This document shows positions 43,162-51,803 of a stretch of DNA of 64,000 nucleotides, piece by piece. How positions within the stretch are numbered: the first letter of the stretch is position 1; every line of letters begins with the position of its first letter. Under the pieces are notes generated by a model, which was not told the DNA's origin, did no database searches, and was given only the letters and a program-made list of their open reading frames with translations. Source of the stretch: Bordetella petrii (lineage in GTDB: Bacteria > Pseudomonadota > Gammaproteobacteria > Burkholderiales > Burkholderiaceae_B); the NCBI RefSeq assembly GCF_000067205.1, contig NC_010170.1, forward strand, positions 3,162,001 to 3,226,000, read 5' to 3'. The translations under genes were made by a program, and so were the position numbers.

Positions 43162-43959
43162 TCAGCCCTCGACGACAGCGTAGGCGGAATGGTTGTGGAT
43201 GGACTCGAAGTTCTCGGCTTCGACGCGGTAGCGCGCCACGCCGGGATGCGCCGCCAGGCGGGCGGCCACGTCGCGCACCAGGTCTTCGACGAACTTGGGG
43301 TTGTCGTAGGCGCGTTCAGTGACGAATTTCTCGTCGGGGCGCTTGAGCAGGCCCCACAGCTCGCACGAACCCTCGTCTTCGACCAGGCGAATGATGCGGT
43401 CCATGGCGAGGTCGCCATTGAGCACGACCGACACGGTAACGTGCGAGCGCTGGTTGTGCGCGCCGTACTCGGAAATTGCCTTCGAACACGGGCACAGGCT
43501 GGTGACCGGCACCTGCACCACCAGTTCGAACTCGACCTGGTCGCCGGCAGCGCGGGCGATCCACTGCACTTCGTAGTCGAGCAGGCTCTGCACGCCCGAC
43601 ACCGGCGCGGACTTGTTGATGAAATACGGGAACGCCGCGGTGATGTCGCCGCGTTCGGCGTGCAGCAGCGGCAGCATGTCGCGCGCCATGGCGGCGAACA
43701 AGGCCGGCGTCATGGGCACGCTACGGTACTTTTCGAGCAACGCCACGAAACGCGACATGTGCGTGCCCTTTTCTTCAGCCGGCAGCGCCACCGTCAGGGT
43801 CCAGTTGGCCACAGTGGGCTGGGGTGCGCCGTCGGCGCCCGCCACCAGCATGGGATGCCGCACGCCACGGATGCCTACGCGCTGAATCGGGATGTGCCGC
43901 GTATCAGCCGAGCTTTGGACATCGGGCATGACCAGGGCGGGATCGATCGGAGAATTCAT
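43162..43959 (-). CDS. folE2: GTP cyclohydrolase FolE2 (type IB)
   Basis: FolE2 converts GTP to 7,8-dihydroneopterin triphosphate for folate and queuosine. Unlike FolE it does not depend strictly on zinc. The 265-residue protein starts MNSPIDPALVMPDVQSSADT. It shows IPIQRVGIRGVRHPMLV, KGTHMSRFVALLEKY and the metal/active-site motif VTSLCPCSKAISEYGAHNQR, then NHSAYAVVEG at the C terminus. An upstream frame to 44025 is not expected to be used. In many bacteria folE2 is repressed by Zur; I could not recognise a convincing Zur box here. Confidence 0.95.
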   Translation of the reverse strand: MNSPIDPALVMPDVQSSADTRHIPIQRVGIRGVRHPMLVAGADGAPQPTVANWTLTVALPAEEKGTHMSRFVALLEKYRSVPMTPALFAAMARDMLPLLHAERGDITAAFPYFINKSAPVSGVQSLLDYEVQWIARAAGDQVEFELVVQVPVTSLCPCSKAISEYGAHNQRSHVTVSVVLNGDLAMDRIIRLVEDEGSCELWGLLKRPDEKFVTERAYDNPKFVEDLVRDVAARLAAHPGVARYRVEAENFESIHNHSAYAVVEG

Positions 43960-44063
43960 AGGATTACCTGTCAGGGCGGGTGAAATGAGAATCGCTGAGG
44001 CCCTGAAATATGTTAGCGGAGCCATTATTACCGAAAAGCCGGGCCGGCAGTGTGGAAAACCCT

Positions 44064-44075
44064 CCTACTAGTAGG
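44064..44075. promoter_or_regulatory. 12-bp palindrome CCTACTAGTAGG
   Basis: This perfect palindrome lies in the 136-bp gap between the dxs stop and the folE2 start, 105 bp before the folE2 ATG and 21 bp after dxs. It could be an upstream operator for folE2 or part of a dxs 3' structure. It has no T tract and so does not look like a terminator. Confidence 0.35.
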
Positions 44076-44095
44076 TTGGTACCCTGCTCCGACCC

Positions 44096-45979
44096 TTATT
44101 TCGTCTGCGCTCCGGACTGAAGGTTTGATTTTTCAAACCGGGCACGAATCGAACGCTCGATGCCGGCGGCATCCAGCCCCAGTCCGGCCAATAGCGCCGC
44201 CTGGTCGCCATGATCGATGAAGCGGTCGGGCAGGCCCAGCTGCAGCACCGGCACGACCACGCCTTCGTGGTGCAGCACCTCGATGACCGCGCTGCCGGCG
44301 CCGCCCATGATGGCCGCTTCTTCGACGGTGACGATCGCGTCGTGGCCGGCAGCCAGCTGCAGGATCAGTTCGCGGTCGATGGGCTTGACGAAGCGCATGT
44401 CGGCCACGGTGGCGTCCAGCGCCTCGGCCGCCGCCAGCGCCGCCTGCGTCAAGGTGCCGAACGCCAGGATGGCGATGCCCCGCCCCTGGCGGCGGACGAT
44501 ACCCTTGCCCATGGGCACGGTGTCCAGGCCGGGCGAGATTTCTGCGCCGCGGCCGGCCCCGCGCGGATAACGCACGGAAGCCGGGCCGGGATACTCATAA
44601 CAGGTCGACAGCAGCAGCCGCGCTTCGTTTTCATCAGAGGGCGCGGCCACCACCATGTTCGGCACGCAGCGCAGGTAGGCGATGTCGTAATTGCCCGCGT
44701 GCGTGGCGCCGTCGGCGCCGACCAGGCCGGCGCGGTCCAGGGCGAAAGTGACGTCCAGGTTCTGCAGGGCCACGTCGTGGATGAGCTGGTCGTAGCCGCG
44801 CTGCAGGAATGTGGAATAAATGGCCACCACCGGCTTCTGGCCTTCGCAGGCCAGGCCCGCGGCGAACGTGACGGCATGCTGTTCGGCAATGCCCACGTCG
44901 AAGTAGCGGCGCGGGAACCGCCGCTCGAACTCGACCAGGCCGCTGCCTTCGCGCATGGCCGGGGTAATGCCCACCAGCCGCTCGTCGCGCTCGGCCATGT
45001 CGCACAACCACTGGCCGAACACCTGGGTGAAGGTCTTGCGCGTGGACGCCTTGCCCTGCTGGATGCCAACGGCCGGATCGAACTTGCCCGGCCCGTGGTA
45101 CAGCACCGGATCGGCCTCGGCCAGTTTGTAGCCATGCCCCTTGCGCGTGACCACATGCAGGAACTGCAAGCCCTGCAGCGCCTTGAGGTTCTGCAGCGTG
45201 GGCACCAGGGCGTCGAGATCGTGGCCGTCGATGGGCCCGACATAGTTGAAGCCGAACTCTTCGAACAGCGTGGCCGGCGTGACCATGCCCTTGGCGTGCT
45301 CTTCGAAGCGGCGCGCCAGTTCGAGCACCGGCGGCACATGCTGCAGCATGGCGCGGCCGACGTTCTTGGCTGCGGCATAGAAACGCCCCGACATCAGGCG
45401 GGCCAGGTAGCGGTTCAGCGCCCCCACCGGCGGCGAGATCGACATATCGTTGTCGTTCAGCACCACCAACAGGTTGATGTCCGGAGTGACGCCGGCGTTG
45501 TTCATGGCCTCGAAGGCCATGCCGGCCGACATGGCGCCGTCGCCGATCACCGCGATGTGCTGGCGCTGTATGCCGGCATTGCGCGAGGCCACGGCCATGC
45601 CCAGCGCGGCGGAGATCGAAGTCGAAGAATGGGCCGTGCCGAAAGCGTCGTATTCGGATTCGCTGCGCTTGGGAAAGCCGGAGATGCCGCCTTCCTGGCG
45701 CAGGCTGGCCATGCCGGCGCGGCGTCCGGTGAGTATCTTGTGAGGATACGACTGGTGCCCGACATCCCAGACGATGCGGTCGTGCGGAGTATCGAACACG
45801 CGGTGCAGGGCCAGGGTGAGTTCGACGGTGCCCAGGTTGGACGACAAGTGGCCGCCTGTCCTGGATACCGACTCCAGCACGAAGCCGCGCAGCTCTTCGG
45901 CCAGCGCCTTGAGTTCGCGGCGGTCCAGTTGGCGCACGTCGTCGGGCGAGTGGATGCGGTCCAGCAATTCTGTCGTCAT
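44096..45979 (-). CDS. dxs: 1-deoxy-D-xylulose-5-phosphate synthase
   Basis: Dxs condenses pyruvate and glyceraldehyde 3-phosphate with thiamine diphosphate, the entry to the MEP isoprenoid pathway. The 627-residue protein has GGHLSSNLGTVELTLALH, the thiamine-binding motif GDGAMSAGMAFEAMNNAG, and the transketolase-like DVGIAEQHAVTFAAGLACEG, then DRAGLVGADGATHAG. The C terminus is intact at VLQLGLPDRFIDHGDQAALL. It is the last gene of xseB-ispA-dxs, the usual betaproteobacterial isoprenoid operon, and starts 8 bp after ispA. Confidence 0.97.
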   Translation of the reverse strand: MTTELLDRIHSPDDVRQLDRRELKALAEELRGFVLESVSRTGGHLSSNLGTVELTLALHRVFDTPHDRIVWDVGHQSYPHKILTGRRAGMASLRQEGGISGFPKRSESEYDAFGTAHSSTSISAALGMAVASRNAGIQRQHIAVIGDGAMSAGMAFEAMNNAGVTPDINLLVVLNDNDMSISPPVGALNRYLARLMSGRFYAAAKNVGRAMLQHVPPVLELARRFEEHAKGMVTPATLFEEFGFNYVGPIDGHDLDALVPTLQNLKALQGLQFLHVVTRKGHGYKLAEADPVLYHGPGKFDPAVGIQQGKASTRKTFTQVFGQWLCDMAERDERLVGITPAMREGSGLVEFERRFPRRYFDVGIAEQHAVTFAAGLACEGQKPVVAIYSTFLQRGYDQLIHDVALQNLDVTFALDRAGLVGADGATHAGNYDIAYLRCVPNMVVAAPSDENEARLLLSTCYEYPGPASVRYPRGAGRGAEISPGLDTVPMGKGIVRRQGRGIAILAFGTLTQAALAAAEALDATVADMRFVKPIDRELILQLAAGHDAIVTVEEAAIMGGAGSAVIEVLHHEGVVVPVLQLGLPDRFIDHGDQAALLAGLGLDAAGIERSIRARFEKSNLQSGAQTK

Positions 45980-45987
45980 GCTCGGTA

Positions 45988-46899
45988 TCAGCGGTCTCTG
46001 AGTACGATGTAGTCTGCCAGGCGGGCCAGCGTCGAGCCGGCATCGCCCAGCGGCGTCAGGGCCGCGTGCGCGGCGCCACGCAGCTCTTCGGCCAGCGCGC
46101 GGGCGTCGTCCAGCCCCAACAGCGATACATAGGTGGGCTTGTTGCCGGCGGCGTCTTTGCCGGGCGTCTTGCCCAGGCTGGCGCTATCGGCGGTAACGTC
46201 GAGGATGTCGTCCACCACCTGGAAGGCCAGGCCGACGGCCTGCGCGTAATCGTCCAGCGCCTGCCGGGTGCTGGAACTGGCCCCCGAAACAATGCCGCCC
46301 AGCGCCACGCTGCATGCCAGCATGGCGCCGGTTTTCATGCTGTGCATGGTCTGCAGTTCGTCGCGCGACAAGGCCTGGCCGACACTGTGCAGGTCGATGG
46401 CCTGCCCGCCCGCCATGCCCAGGCTACCGGCCGCGCGGGCCAGGGCCTGCGTGGCCTGCACTACCAGCGCAGGCGCGATGGGCATGTCGGCCAGCAGCTC
46501 GAAGGCCAGCGGCTGCAAGGCATCGCCCGCCAGCATCGCGGTGGCTTCATCGAATTGCACGTGCGTGGTGGGCCGGCCGCGGCGCAACGTGTCGTCGTCC
46601 ATGCAGGGCAGATCGTCGTGGATCAGCGAATACGCGTGGATCAGCTCGACGGCCGCGGCGGCGCGGTCCATCGAGGCCTGAATAGCCACCGCGCTGCCAT
46701 TGACGGGGCAGGCCTGGCCGGCGGCATACACCAGCGCGGCGCGAATGCGCTTGCCGCCGCCCAGCACCGCGTAGCGCATGGCTTCGTGCAGGCGCGCGGG
46801 CAGCGCGTCGGCCGCCGGCAAGCATTCGTCCAGCACGGCTTCGATATGTTGCGCACGGCCCTGCAACCAGTCCGCGAACGCAAGATGTTGTTGCTTCAT
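45988..46899 (-). CDS. ispA: Farnesyl diphosphate synthase
   Basis: IspA builds farnesyl diphosphate from IPP and DMAPP for quinones and cell-wall lipid carrier. The 303-residue protein has the first Asp-rich motif in HDDLPCMDDDTLRRGRPTTH (from about residue 94) and the second in FQVVDDILDVTADS, with LGGGKRIRAALVYA near the N terminus. This is the short-chain prenyltransferase type. It starts 4 bp after xseB and ends 8 bp before dxs, so the three are surely one transcript. Confidence 0.96.
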   Translation of the reverse strand: MKQQHLAFADWLQGRAQHIEAVLDECLPAADALPARLHEAMRYAVLGGGKRIRAALVYAAGQACPVNGSAVAIQASMDRAAAAVELIHAYSLIHDDLPCMDDDTLRRGRPTTHVQFDEATAMLAGDALQPLAFELLADMPIAPALVVQATQALARAAGSLGMAGGQAIDLHSVGQALSRDELQTMHSMKTGAMLACSVALGGIVSGASSSTRQALDDYAQAVGLAFQVVDDILDVTADSASLGKTPGKDAAGNKPTYVSLLGLDDARALAEELRGAAHAALTPLGDAGSTLARLADYIVLRDR

Positions 46900-46903
46900 C
46901 CGG

Positions 46904-47170
46904 TTATTCGTCGTCGAGCGCGCGCGGATCCAGCGGCCGCAGCAGGCCGTCTTCCAGCACTTTGACCTGCTGTTCGGCCTGGGCCAGCCGCTCTTGGCAG
47001 ACGCGCGTCAGCTCGACGCCGCGCCGGTAGGCGGCCAGCGATTGCTCGAGCGGCAGCGACCCGTCTTCCATGGCGGCGACGAGCGTTTCAAGCTCGGCCA
47101 GCGCGGTTTCGAAATCCTGGGGCAAGGGACGGTCGTCGTGCTGCGGATCGGTTTGCGGAGATGTGGCCAA
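46904..47170 (-). CDS. xseB: Exonuclease VII small subunit
   Basis: XseB is the small helical subunit of exonuclease VII, which degrades single-stranded DNA together with XseA (not encoded here). The 88-residue protein contains the family core DFETALAELETLVAAMEDGS, LPLEQSLAAYRRGVELTRVC and QERLAQAEQQVKVLEDG. The most plausible start is TTG at 47170 (reading TTG-GCC-ACA), preceded by GGAG; no ATG fits. It heads the xseB-ispA-dxs operon. The region upstream to 47265 holds its promoter, which I cannot pinpoint. Confidence 0.9.
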   Translation of the reverse strand: MATSPQTDPQHDDRPLPQDFETALAELETLVAAMEDGSLPLEQSLAAYRRGVELTRVCQERLAQAEQQVKVLEDGLLRPLDPRALDDE

Positions 47171-47265
47171 ACGAGGCTCCGTGCGCGGGAATGAGTGGTT
47201 CGATCCGTGAATTGTACGATGATGCGCGCGCCGGACCGCGGCGCGGCAATGCCCCGCCTGCTGCC

Positions 47266-48093
47266 CTAGGAAAGATTGCCCGCCAACTGCCGCACCGCCT
47301 CGCGCAGCGCCGGCGCCACACGCTCGCGCAGCGCCTCGGCGGGCAGCAGCCCGGCCGGGCCGCCGCAACTCATGACAAACAGGCCTTCGCCGGTTACGGA
47401 CTGGAACGGCACCGCCACGGCATTGATGTCGGCCCGCCAGGCCCCCAGGGCAAAACAGCAGCCGGCCGATGCCAGATCGGCGCGCGCCTGCGCCACCATG
47501 GCGGAATCAGGCGCGGCCTGCCCCAGGCGTTCGAACAGCGCCTCGCGTTGCGCGTCGGGCAGCGCCGCCAGGTAGGCCCGGCCCATGGCGCTGTCCAGGC
47601 TGGCGCGGTAGCCCACCGGCAGGCGCAGGTACAGCTCCGACGAGCCATGGATGGCTTCGACATACACCATGGCATCTCCGTCGAACGCGCCCAACGCCAC
47701 CGCCCCGCCGGTGTCGCGCGCCAGCTGCGCCATCGACGCCTTGGCCAGCTCGCGCACTTCCAACCCGGCCAGCAGGCCGAAGCCCAGCGCCAGCACGCCG
47801 TACCCTGGCGAATATTTGCCGCTGTCGGGGTGGTAGCGCAGGTAGCCCAGCTCGGTCAGCGTATAGGTAATGCGGCTGATGGTGGGCTTGGGCAGGCCGG
47901 TCAGGCCCGCCAGGTCTTGATTGCCCAGCGCCACGGCGCCGGGGCCGAAGCAGCGCAGCACGTCCAGCCCGCGGGCCAGCGCCACGATGAACTCGGGCAC
48001 GTCGCGGCCCTGGCTGGCGCCGCGGCGGCGCCGCGCCGGGCCACTGCGGCCGGACTCGGCGCCCGAAGAGGAAGCATCAGAAGGGACTTGCAT
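47266..48093 (-). CDS. IclR-family regulator, divergent from the Bug protein gene
   Basis: This 275-residue regulator starts MQVPSDASSSGAESGRSGPA at 48093, with a disordered Arg/Ser-rich leader of about 30 residues. The winged helix-turn-helix (about 33-95) includes ALGNQDLAGLTGLPKPTISR. The IclR effector domain has LRLPVGYRASLDSAMGRAYL and VAVPFQSVTGEGLFVMSCGG. It is divergent from a Bug-type binding protein gene, a common pairing in Alcaligenaceae, where the regulator controls uptake or breakdown of an organic acid. The ligand is unknown. The longer frame from 48138 has no Shine-Dalgarno sequence. Confidence 0.9.
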   Translation of the reverse strand: MQVPSDASSSGAESGRSGPARRRRGASQGRDVPEFIVALARGLDVLRCFGPGAVALGNQDLAGLTGLPKPTISRITYTLTELGYLRYHPDSGKYSPGYGVLALGFGLLAGLEVRELAKASMAQLARDTGGAVALGAFDGDAMVYVEAIHGSSELYLRLPVGYRASLDSAMGRAYLAALPDAQREALFERLGQAAPDSAMVAQARADLASAGCCFALGAWRADINAVAVPFQSVTGEGLFVMSCGGPAGLLPAEALRERVAPALREAVRQLAGNLS

Positions 48094-48201
48094 CTCGGAG
48101 CCTTCGTTCTTATAGTTTATTTCGTTGCGCAAAATCAAATTCCATTCTACGAAATTTTAAGACCGCACACCACCAATTTTCATCAACAATCAGGGGAAAA
48201 C

Positions 48202-49167
48202 ATGTTCAAGCGCATCTCTCTCTTTGCGGCCGCCGCGGCCTTGTCGGCCAGCGCCGGGCTGGCCCATGCCGCCTATCCCGAGCGGCCCATCACCATCGTG
48301 TCGCCTTTTCCCGCCGGCGGCGCCACCGACACGCTGACGCGCGTCCTGGCCGAACGCATGGCCAAGGCGCTGGACCAGAGCATCATCGTCGAGAACAAGG
48401 CCGGCGCCGGCACCACCATCGGAGCGGCCTACGTGGCCCGCGCGCAACCCGATGGCTATACCCTGCTGATGGCCACCAACTCCACGCTGGTCACCAATCG
48501 TTTCTTGTACAAATCGCTGCCGTACGACCCTGATGGCTACGCCCCCATCGGCATGGTCGGCATTGGCCCGCTGATTCTGCTGTCCAACGACAAGCACGGT
48601 TTCAAGAGCACCGCCGACGTGGTCGCGGCGGCCAAGCAACGCCCGGGCAACCTGACCTTCGCCACCTTCGGCCCGGGCACCTCGTCGCACCTGGCGGGCG
48701 AATTGTTCAAGCAGGAAGCTGGCGTCGATATGCTGCACGTGCCGTTCAAGGGCGCCACGCAGGCCCTGCCGGCGTTGATCAACGGCGACGTCGATGTGTT
48801 TTTCGACATGGTGGCCACCGGCATGCCCCAAGTTTCCGCGGGCAAGCTCAAGGTGTTCGGCATTACCAGCAAGACGCGCCTGCCGACGCTGCCCGACGTG
48901 CCTACGCTGGCCGAACAGGGCTACCCCGCCTTCGACCTGACAGCATGGTTCAGCTTCGTGGCGCCCAAAGGCACGCCGGCCGATGCGCTGGCTACGCTGC
49001 AGAAGGCCCTGGCCGCCACGCTGCAAGATCCGCAGGTGCGCGACAAGATGCTGACTATGGGCATCGAGGCGCGTTCGGGTACCGCACAGGAACTCACGCA
49101 GCAGATCCACAACGAACAGCCGGTCATTCAGAAACTGGTGCGCCAGGCCGGCCTTCAGCCGCAATAG
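48202..49167 (+). CDS. Bug/TctC-family periplasmic substrate-binding protein
   Basis: Bug proteins bind carboxylates or related small molecules in the periplasm; some work with TctAB membrane proteins and many are orphans. The 321-residue protein starts at 48202 after AGGGGA. It has a signal peptide cleaved near AGLAHA-AYPERP, and the family motifs ITIVSPFPAGGATDTLTRVL, IIVENKAGAGTTIGA and YTLLMATNST. The C-terminal domain has VPFKGATQALPALINGDVD. No TctAB-like genes lie nearby, so it is an orphan here. Expansion of this family is typical of Bordetella-like genomes. Confidence 0.93.
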   Translation: MFKRISLFAAAAALSASAGLAHAAYPERPITIVSPFPAGGATDTLTRVLAERMAKALDQSIIVENKAGAGTTIGAAYVARAQPDGYTLLMATNSTLVTNRFLYKSLPYDPDGYAPIGMVGIGPLILLSNDKHGFKSTADVVAAAKQRPGNLTFATFGPGTSSHLAGELFKQEAGVDMLHVPFKGATQALPALINGDVDVFFDMVATGMPQVSAGKLKVFGITSKTRLPTLPDVPTLAEQGYPAFDLTAWFSFVAPKGTPADALATLQKALAATLQDPQVRDKMLTMGIEARSGTAQELTQQIHNEQPVIQKLVRQAGLQPQ

Positions 49168-49186
49168 TCCCCGACCAGTTGCAACA

Positions 49187-49224
49187 AAATGCCCCTCATC
49201 CGCGCGCGCGGATGGGGGGCATTT
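49187..49224. terminator. Long hairpin after the Bug gene
   Basis: AAATGCCCC on the left pairs with GGGGCATTT on the right, and TCATCCGC pairs with GCGGATG inside, giving a stem of about 16 bp over 38 nt. It lies 20 bp past the Bug stop. The T tract is interrupted (GCGTTTGC), so termination efficiency is uncertain. Confidence 0.6.
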
Positions 49225-49289
49225 GCGTTTGCAAGCTGCGATTAACGCTTCGAAACACTGGCCCGCGCAGGCGCTGCTAAGGTGAAAGC

Positions 49290-50297
49290 ATGCCTGATTC
49301 CGCAGACCGCCTGAACCGACTCGACGCCGCGCGCTGGCTGGCCGCGCTGGCAGTGGTATTACTGCACAGCGCGGCGCAGGCCGTGTCCGACGCGGGCGCC
49401 TACGGCAGCGGCGACTGGCTGGCGGCCAACCTGTACGACTCGGCGGCGCGCTGGTGCGTGCCGGTGTTCGTCATGGTCAGCGGCGCCCTGCTGCTCGATG
49501 CCGGCCGGCCGCAGGATGCGCGCAGCTTCTACCTGCGCCGGGCCGCGCGCATCTGCGCGCCGCTGGTGTTCTGGACGCTGTTTTACCTGAGCTGGCGGAC
49601 CCTGCTCGACTGGTGGGACGACGGCCGCCTCGACCTCTCGTTCTGGCCTCGCAAGGTGGCCGAAGGCGCCCCCTATTACCACCTGTGGTACCTGTACATG
49701 ATCGTCGGGCTGTACCTGTTCGCCCCGCTGGTGCGGGGGCTGTATCAGCGCAGCCTGCCGGCCGCGCGCCGGCTGTGGGTGGTGGGCATCCTGGGCATCG
49801 CCATTCTCGACGCGCTGTATCGCCAGGCGCTGGGCGCGGGCCAGGGTTTCTTCCTGACCTGGTTCCTGCCCTACCTGGGTTATTTCGTGGCCGGGCGCAT
49901 GATTTTCGACGGCGAGCTGCGCGTGCCGCGCCCTGCCCTGGTGCTCGCGCTGAGCGTCGCCGCCACGGCCTGGGGAGTATCCACCTTGTCCGAGGCGGGC
50001 AGGCTGAATCTGTACTTCTACGATTACTTCAGCCTCACAGTGCCGTTCATGTCGCTGGCGGCGTTCCAGTGGATCATCGACACGCCGCGCGTGCCGGCGC
50101 TATCGACGCTGGCCCCGCTGACCTTCGGGGTGTACCTGATCCATCCGCTGTTCCTCGACCTGGCCGATCGCGCCGGCGCCTACGCGGGGCACGGCACAGC
50201 CTGGAGCGTGCCGTTGTTGACGGCAGCAGTGTTCGGCCTGTCAGCCGCCAGCAGCTGGCTGTTGCGCCGGCACCCGGTGACACGTCGCCTGGTGTAA
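49290..50297 (+). CDS. Acyltransferase-3 family membrane protein
   Basis: Proteins of this family O-acylate sugars or glycans at the inner membrane. The 335-residue protein has about ten hydrophobic helices. The first carries the family's catalytic-type His in LAALAVVLLHSAAQAV. Other family features are RRAARICAPLVFWTLFYLSW and AYPYYHLWYLYMIVGLYLFA-like sequence (here APYYHLWYLYMIVGLYLF), as in the WecH/OafA group. It stands alone without polysaccharide or LPS genes, so the acceptor cannot be deduced. It is codirectional with the Rieske gene but separated from it by a structured spacer. Confidence 0.88.
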   Translation: MPDSADRLNRLDAARWLAALAVVLLHSAAQAVSDAGAYGSGDWLAANLYDSAARWCVPVFVMVSGALLLDAGRPQDARSFYLRRAARICAPLVFWTLFYLSWRTLLDWWDDGRLDLSFWPRKVAEGAPYYHLWYLYMIVGLYLFAPLVRGLYQRSLPAARRLWVVGILGIAILDALYRQALGAGQGFFLTWFLPYLGYFVAGRMIFDGELRVPRPALVLALSVAATAWGVSTLSEAGRLNLYFYDYFSLTVPFMSLAAFQWIIDTPRVPALSTLAPLTFGVYLIHPLFLDLADRAGAYAGHGTAWSVPLLTAAVFGLSAASSWLLRRHPVTRRLV

Positions 50298-50370
50298 GAA
50301 ACACGTCACGGACGGCCACCCTGGCGCGCGGGTGCCCCATCACAAGGGATAGGGTACAATTCACGGTTTG

Positions 50371-50428
50371 ATCGGCCAGCCCGATTTTTCTTCGCGCCAG
50401 AACGGAACTCTGCCGTCCTGGCTTTTTT
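50371..50428 (+). promoter_or_regulatory. Two hairpin/U-tract modules in front of the Rieske gene
   Basis: Module 1 is ATCGG-CCAGC-CCGAT (50371-50385) followed by a T run to 50389. Module 2 is GCCAGAACGG-(7 nt)-CCGTCCTGGC (50396-50422), one mismatch, followed by six T residues (50423-50428). A TACAAT box lies just upstream at 50355-50360. The ribosome-binding site GGAGGG is only about 10 nt past the second T tract. Either these are tandem terminators of the acyltransferase gene, or module 2 is an attenuator in the Rieske leader. Confidence 0.5.
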
Positions 50429-50446
50429 ATCCGAGCGGAGGGAATC

Positions 50447-51583
50447 ATGACCGACGTTGGTCGGATGGCGCATGTCGTGCCGGCTCGCACTCAGCTTCCC
50501 GTCAGTGCATATTTTGACGAAGCCCGCTTCAAGCGCGAGCAAGAACTCATCTTCAAGCAATCTTCGCTGTATATCGGCCACCAGAAGCTGGTGCCTGAAG
50601 TCGGCGATTGGCGCACCCTGCCCCAAGAAGACGGCGGGCGCGTGCTGGTGCGCAACGCCCAGGGCGTCGAACTGATCTCGAACGTCTGCCGCCACCGCCA
50701 GGCCCTGATGCTGGGCGGCCAGGCCGGCAATGTCAGCGGCGCCGGGCACGGCAACCTGAAGGAAACCGGGGGCAATATCGTCTGCCCCCTGCACCGCTGG
50801 ACCTACAACAACCAGGGCGAACTGCTGGGCGCCCCGCAATTCGACTCCACGCCCTGCATGAACCTGCAGCGTTTCCGCCTGCGCGACTGCCACGGCCTGC
50901 TGTTCGAGGGCCCGCGCGATCCGCAAGCCGACCTGGCCCCGCTCTTTGCGCGGCCCGAGTTCGACTTCGGCGACTACGTGCTGGATCACGTCGAGGTGCA
51001 CCAGTGCAACTACAACTGGAAGACCTTCATCGAGGTCTACCTTGAGGACTACCACGTCGGCCCGTTCCATCCGGGCCTGGGGCGCTTCGTCACCTGCGAC
51101 GATCTCAGCTGGGAGTTCGCCGAGTGGTACAGCCTGCAACGCGTGGGCGTGCACAAGGCGCTGGCCCAGCCCGGCTCCGAGGTCTACAAGCAGTGGCACG
51201 ATCGCGTGCTCGACTACCGGGCCGGCGACGCCCCGGATTTCGGCGCGGTGTGGGTCACGTATTTCCCGACCCACATGATCGAGCTGTACCCGCACGTGCT
51301 GGTGCTGTCCACGCTATACCCCAAGAGCCCGCAGGAAACGGTCAACGTGGTCGAGTTCTACTACCCCGAAGAAATCGTCGCCTTCGAGCGCGAATTCGTC
51401 GAGGCGCAGCGTGCAGCCTACATGGAAACCGCCATCGAAGACGACGAGATCGCCGAACGCATGGACGCGGGCCGCAAAGCCCTGATGCTGCGCGGCGCCG
51501 ACGAAGCCGGGCCATACCAGTCGCCCATGGAAGACGGCATGCAGCACTTCCATGAGTGGTATCGCCGCATCATGCAAGAATAG
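50447..51583 (+). CDS. Rieske-type ring-hydroxylating oxygenase alpha subunit
   Basis: This 378-residue oxygenase subunit has a Rieske [2Fe-2S] domain with Cys81-x-His83 (VCRHRQ) and Cys113-x2-His116 (CPLHRW). The mononuclear iron site follows in the motif NWKTFIEVYLEDYHVGPFHP, where Asp and two His residues fit the 2-His-1-carboxylate pattern. The spacing between the cluster halves is wide. No reductase, ferredoxin or beta subunit gene is adjacent, so electron donor and substrate are unknown. The start ATGACCGACG follows GGAGGG. Related genes in this family act on aromatic acids, betaines or other amines. Confidence 0.9.
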   Translation: MTDVGRMAHVVPARTQLPVSAYFDEARFKREQELIFKQSSLYIGHQKLVPEVGDWRTLPQEDGGRVLVRNAQGVELISNVCRHRQALMLGGQAGNVSGAGHGNLKETGGNIVCPLHRWTYNNQGELLGAPQFDSTPCMNLQRFRLRDCHGLLFEGPRDPQADLAPLFARPEFDFGDYVLDHVEVHQCNYNWKTFIEVYLEDYHVGPFHPGLGRFVTCDDLSWEFAEWYSLQRVGVHKALAQPGSEVYKQWHDRVLDYRAGDAPDFGAVWVTYFPTHMIELYPHVLVLSTLYPKSPQETVNVVEFYYPEEIVAFEREFVEAQRAAYMETAIEDDEIAERMDAGRKALMLRGADEAGPYQSPMEDGMQHFHEWYRRIMQE

Positions 51584-51605
51584 CCCGGCGCAAGCACAGT
51601 GCTTC

Positions 51606-51715
51606 AAGTGTCGGGCTCCGCAGGTGCCTGACACCGCTGTGCGCCACGCGTGCCTCGGCCGCACGATGCCTGGCACCTGAGTTTGGCGTCAGGCACCCGC
51701 AAAGCCTGGCACCCT
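51606..51715. repeat. Degenerate GTCAGGCACC repeat cluster
   Basis: Between the Rieske gene and the convergent sseA, the motif GGTGCCTGACACC occurs at 51623-51635. Imperfect copies follow (TGCCTGGCACC near 51668, GGCGTCAGGCACC near 51685, GCCTGGCACC near 51704). TGCCTG and CAGGCA can pair across about 51668-51695. The region holds no gene that I can support. It belongs to the same family as the 72-bp array at 6121 and the hairpins at 20172 and 62550. Confidence 0.7.
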
Positions 51716-51803
51716 GCGGCGGACATCGCGCCTACGGCGGCGAACCCGTCAGCCAGCTAGACAACGCCCGGCCGGCAGCCCGCCGTCGTCGGGTAAGGCG
51801 GGC

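Noticed and set aside
47161..49167. A 668-residue plus-strand protein
   Set aside because: Only the last 321 residues (from 48202) are real, with a signal peptide and AGGGGA site. The upstream part is antisense to the IclR gene.
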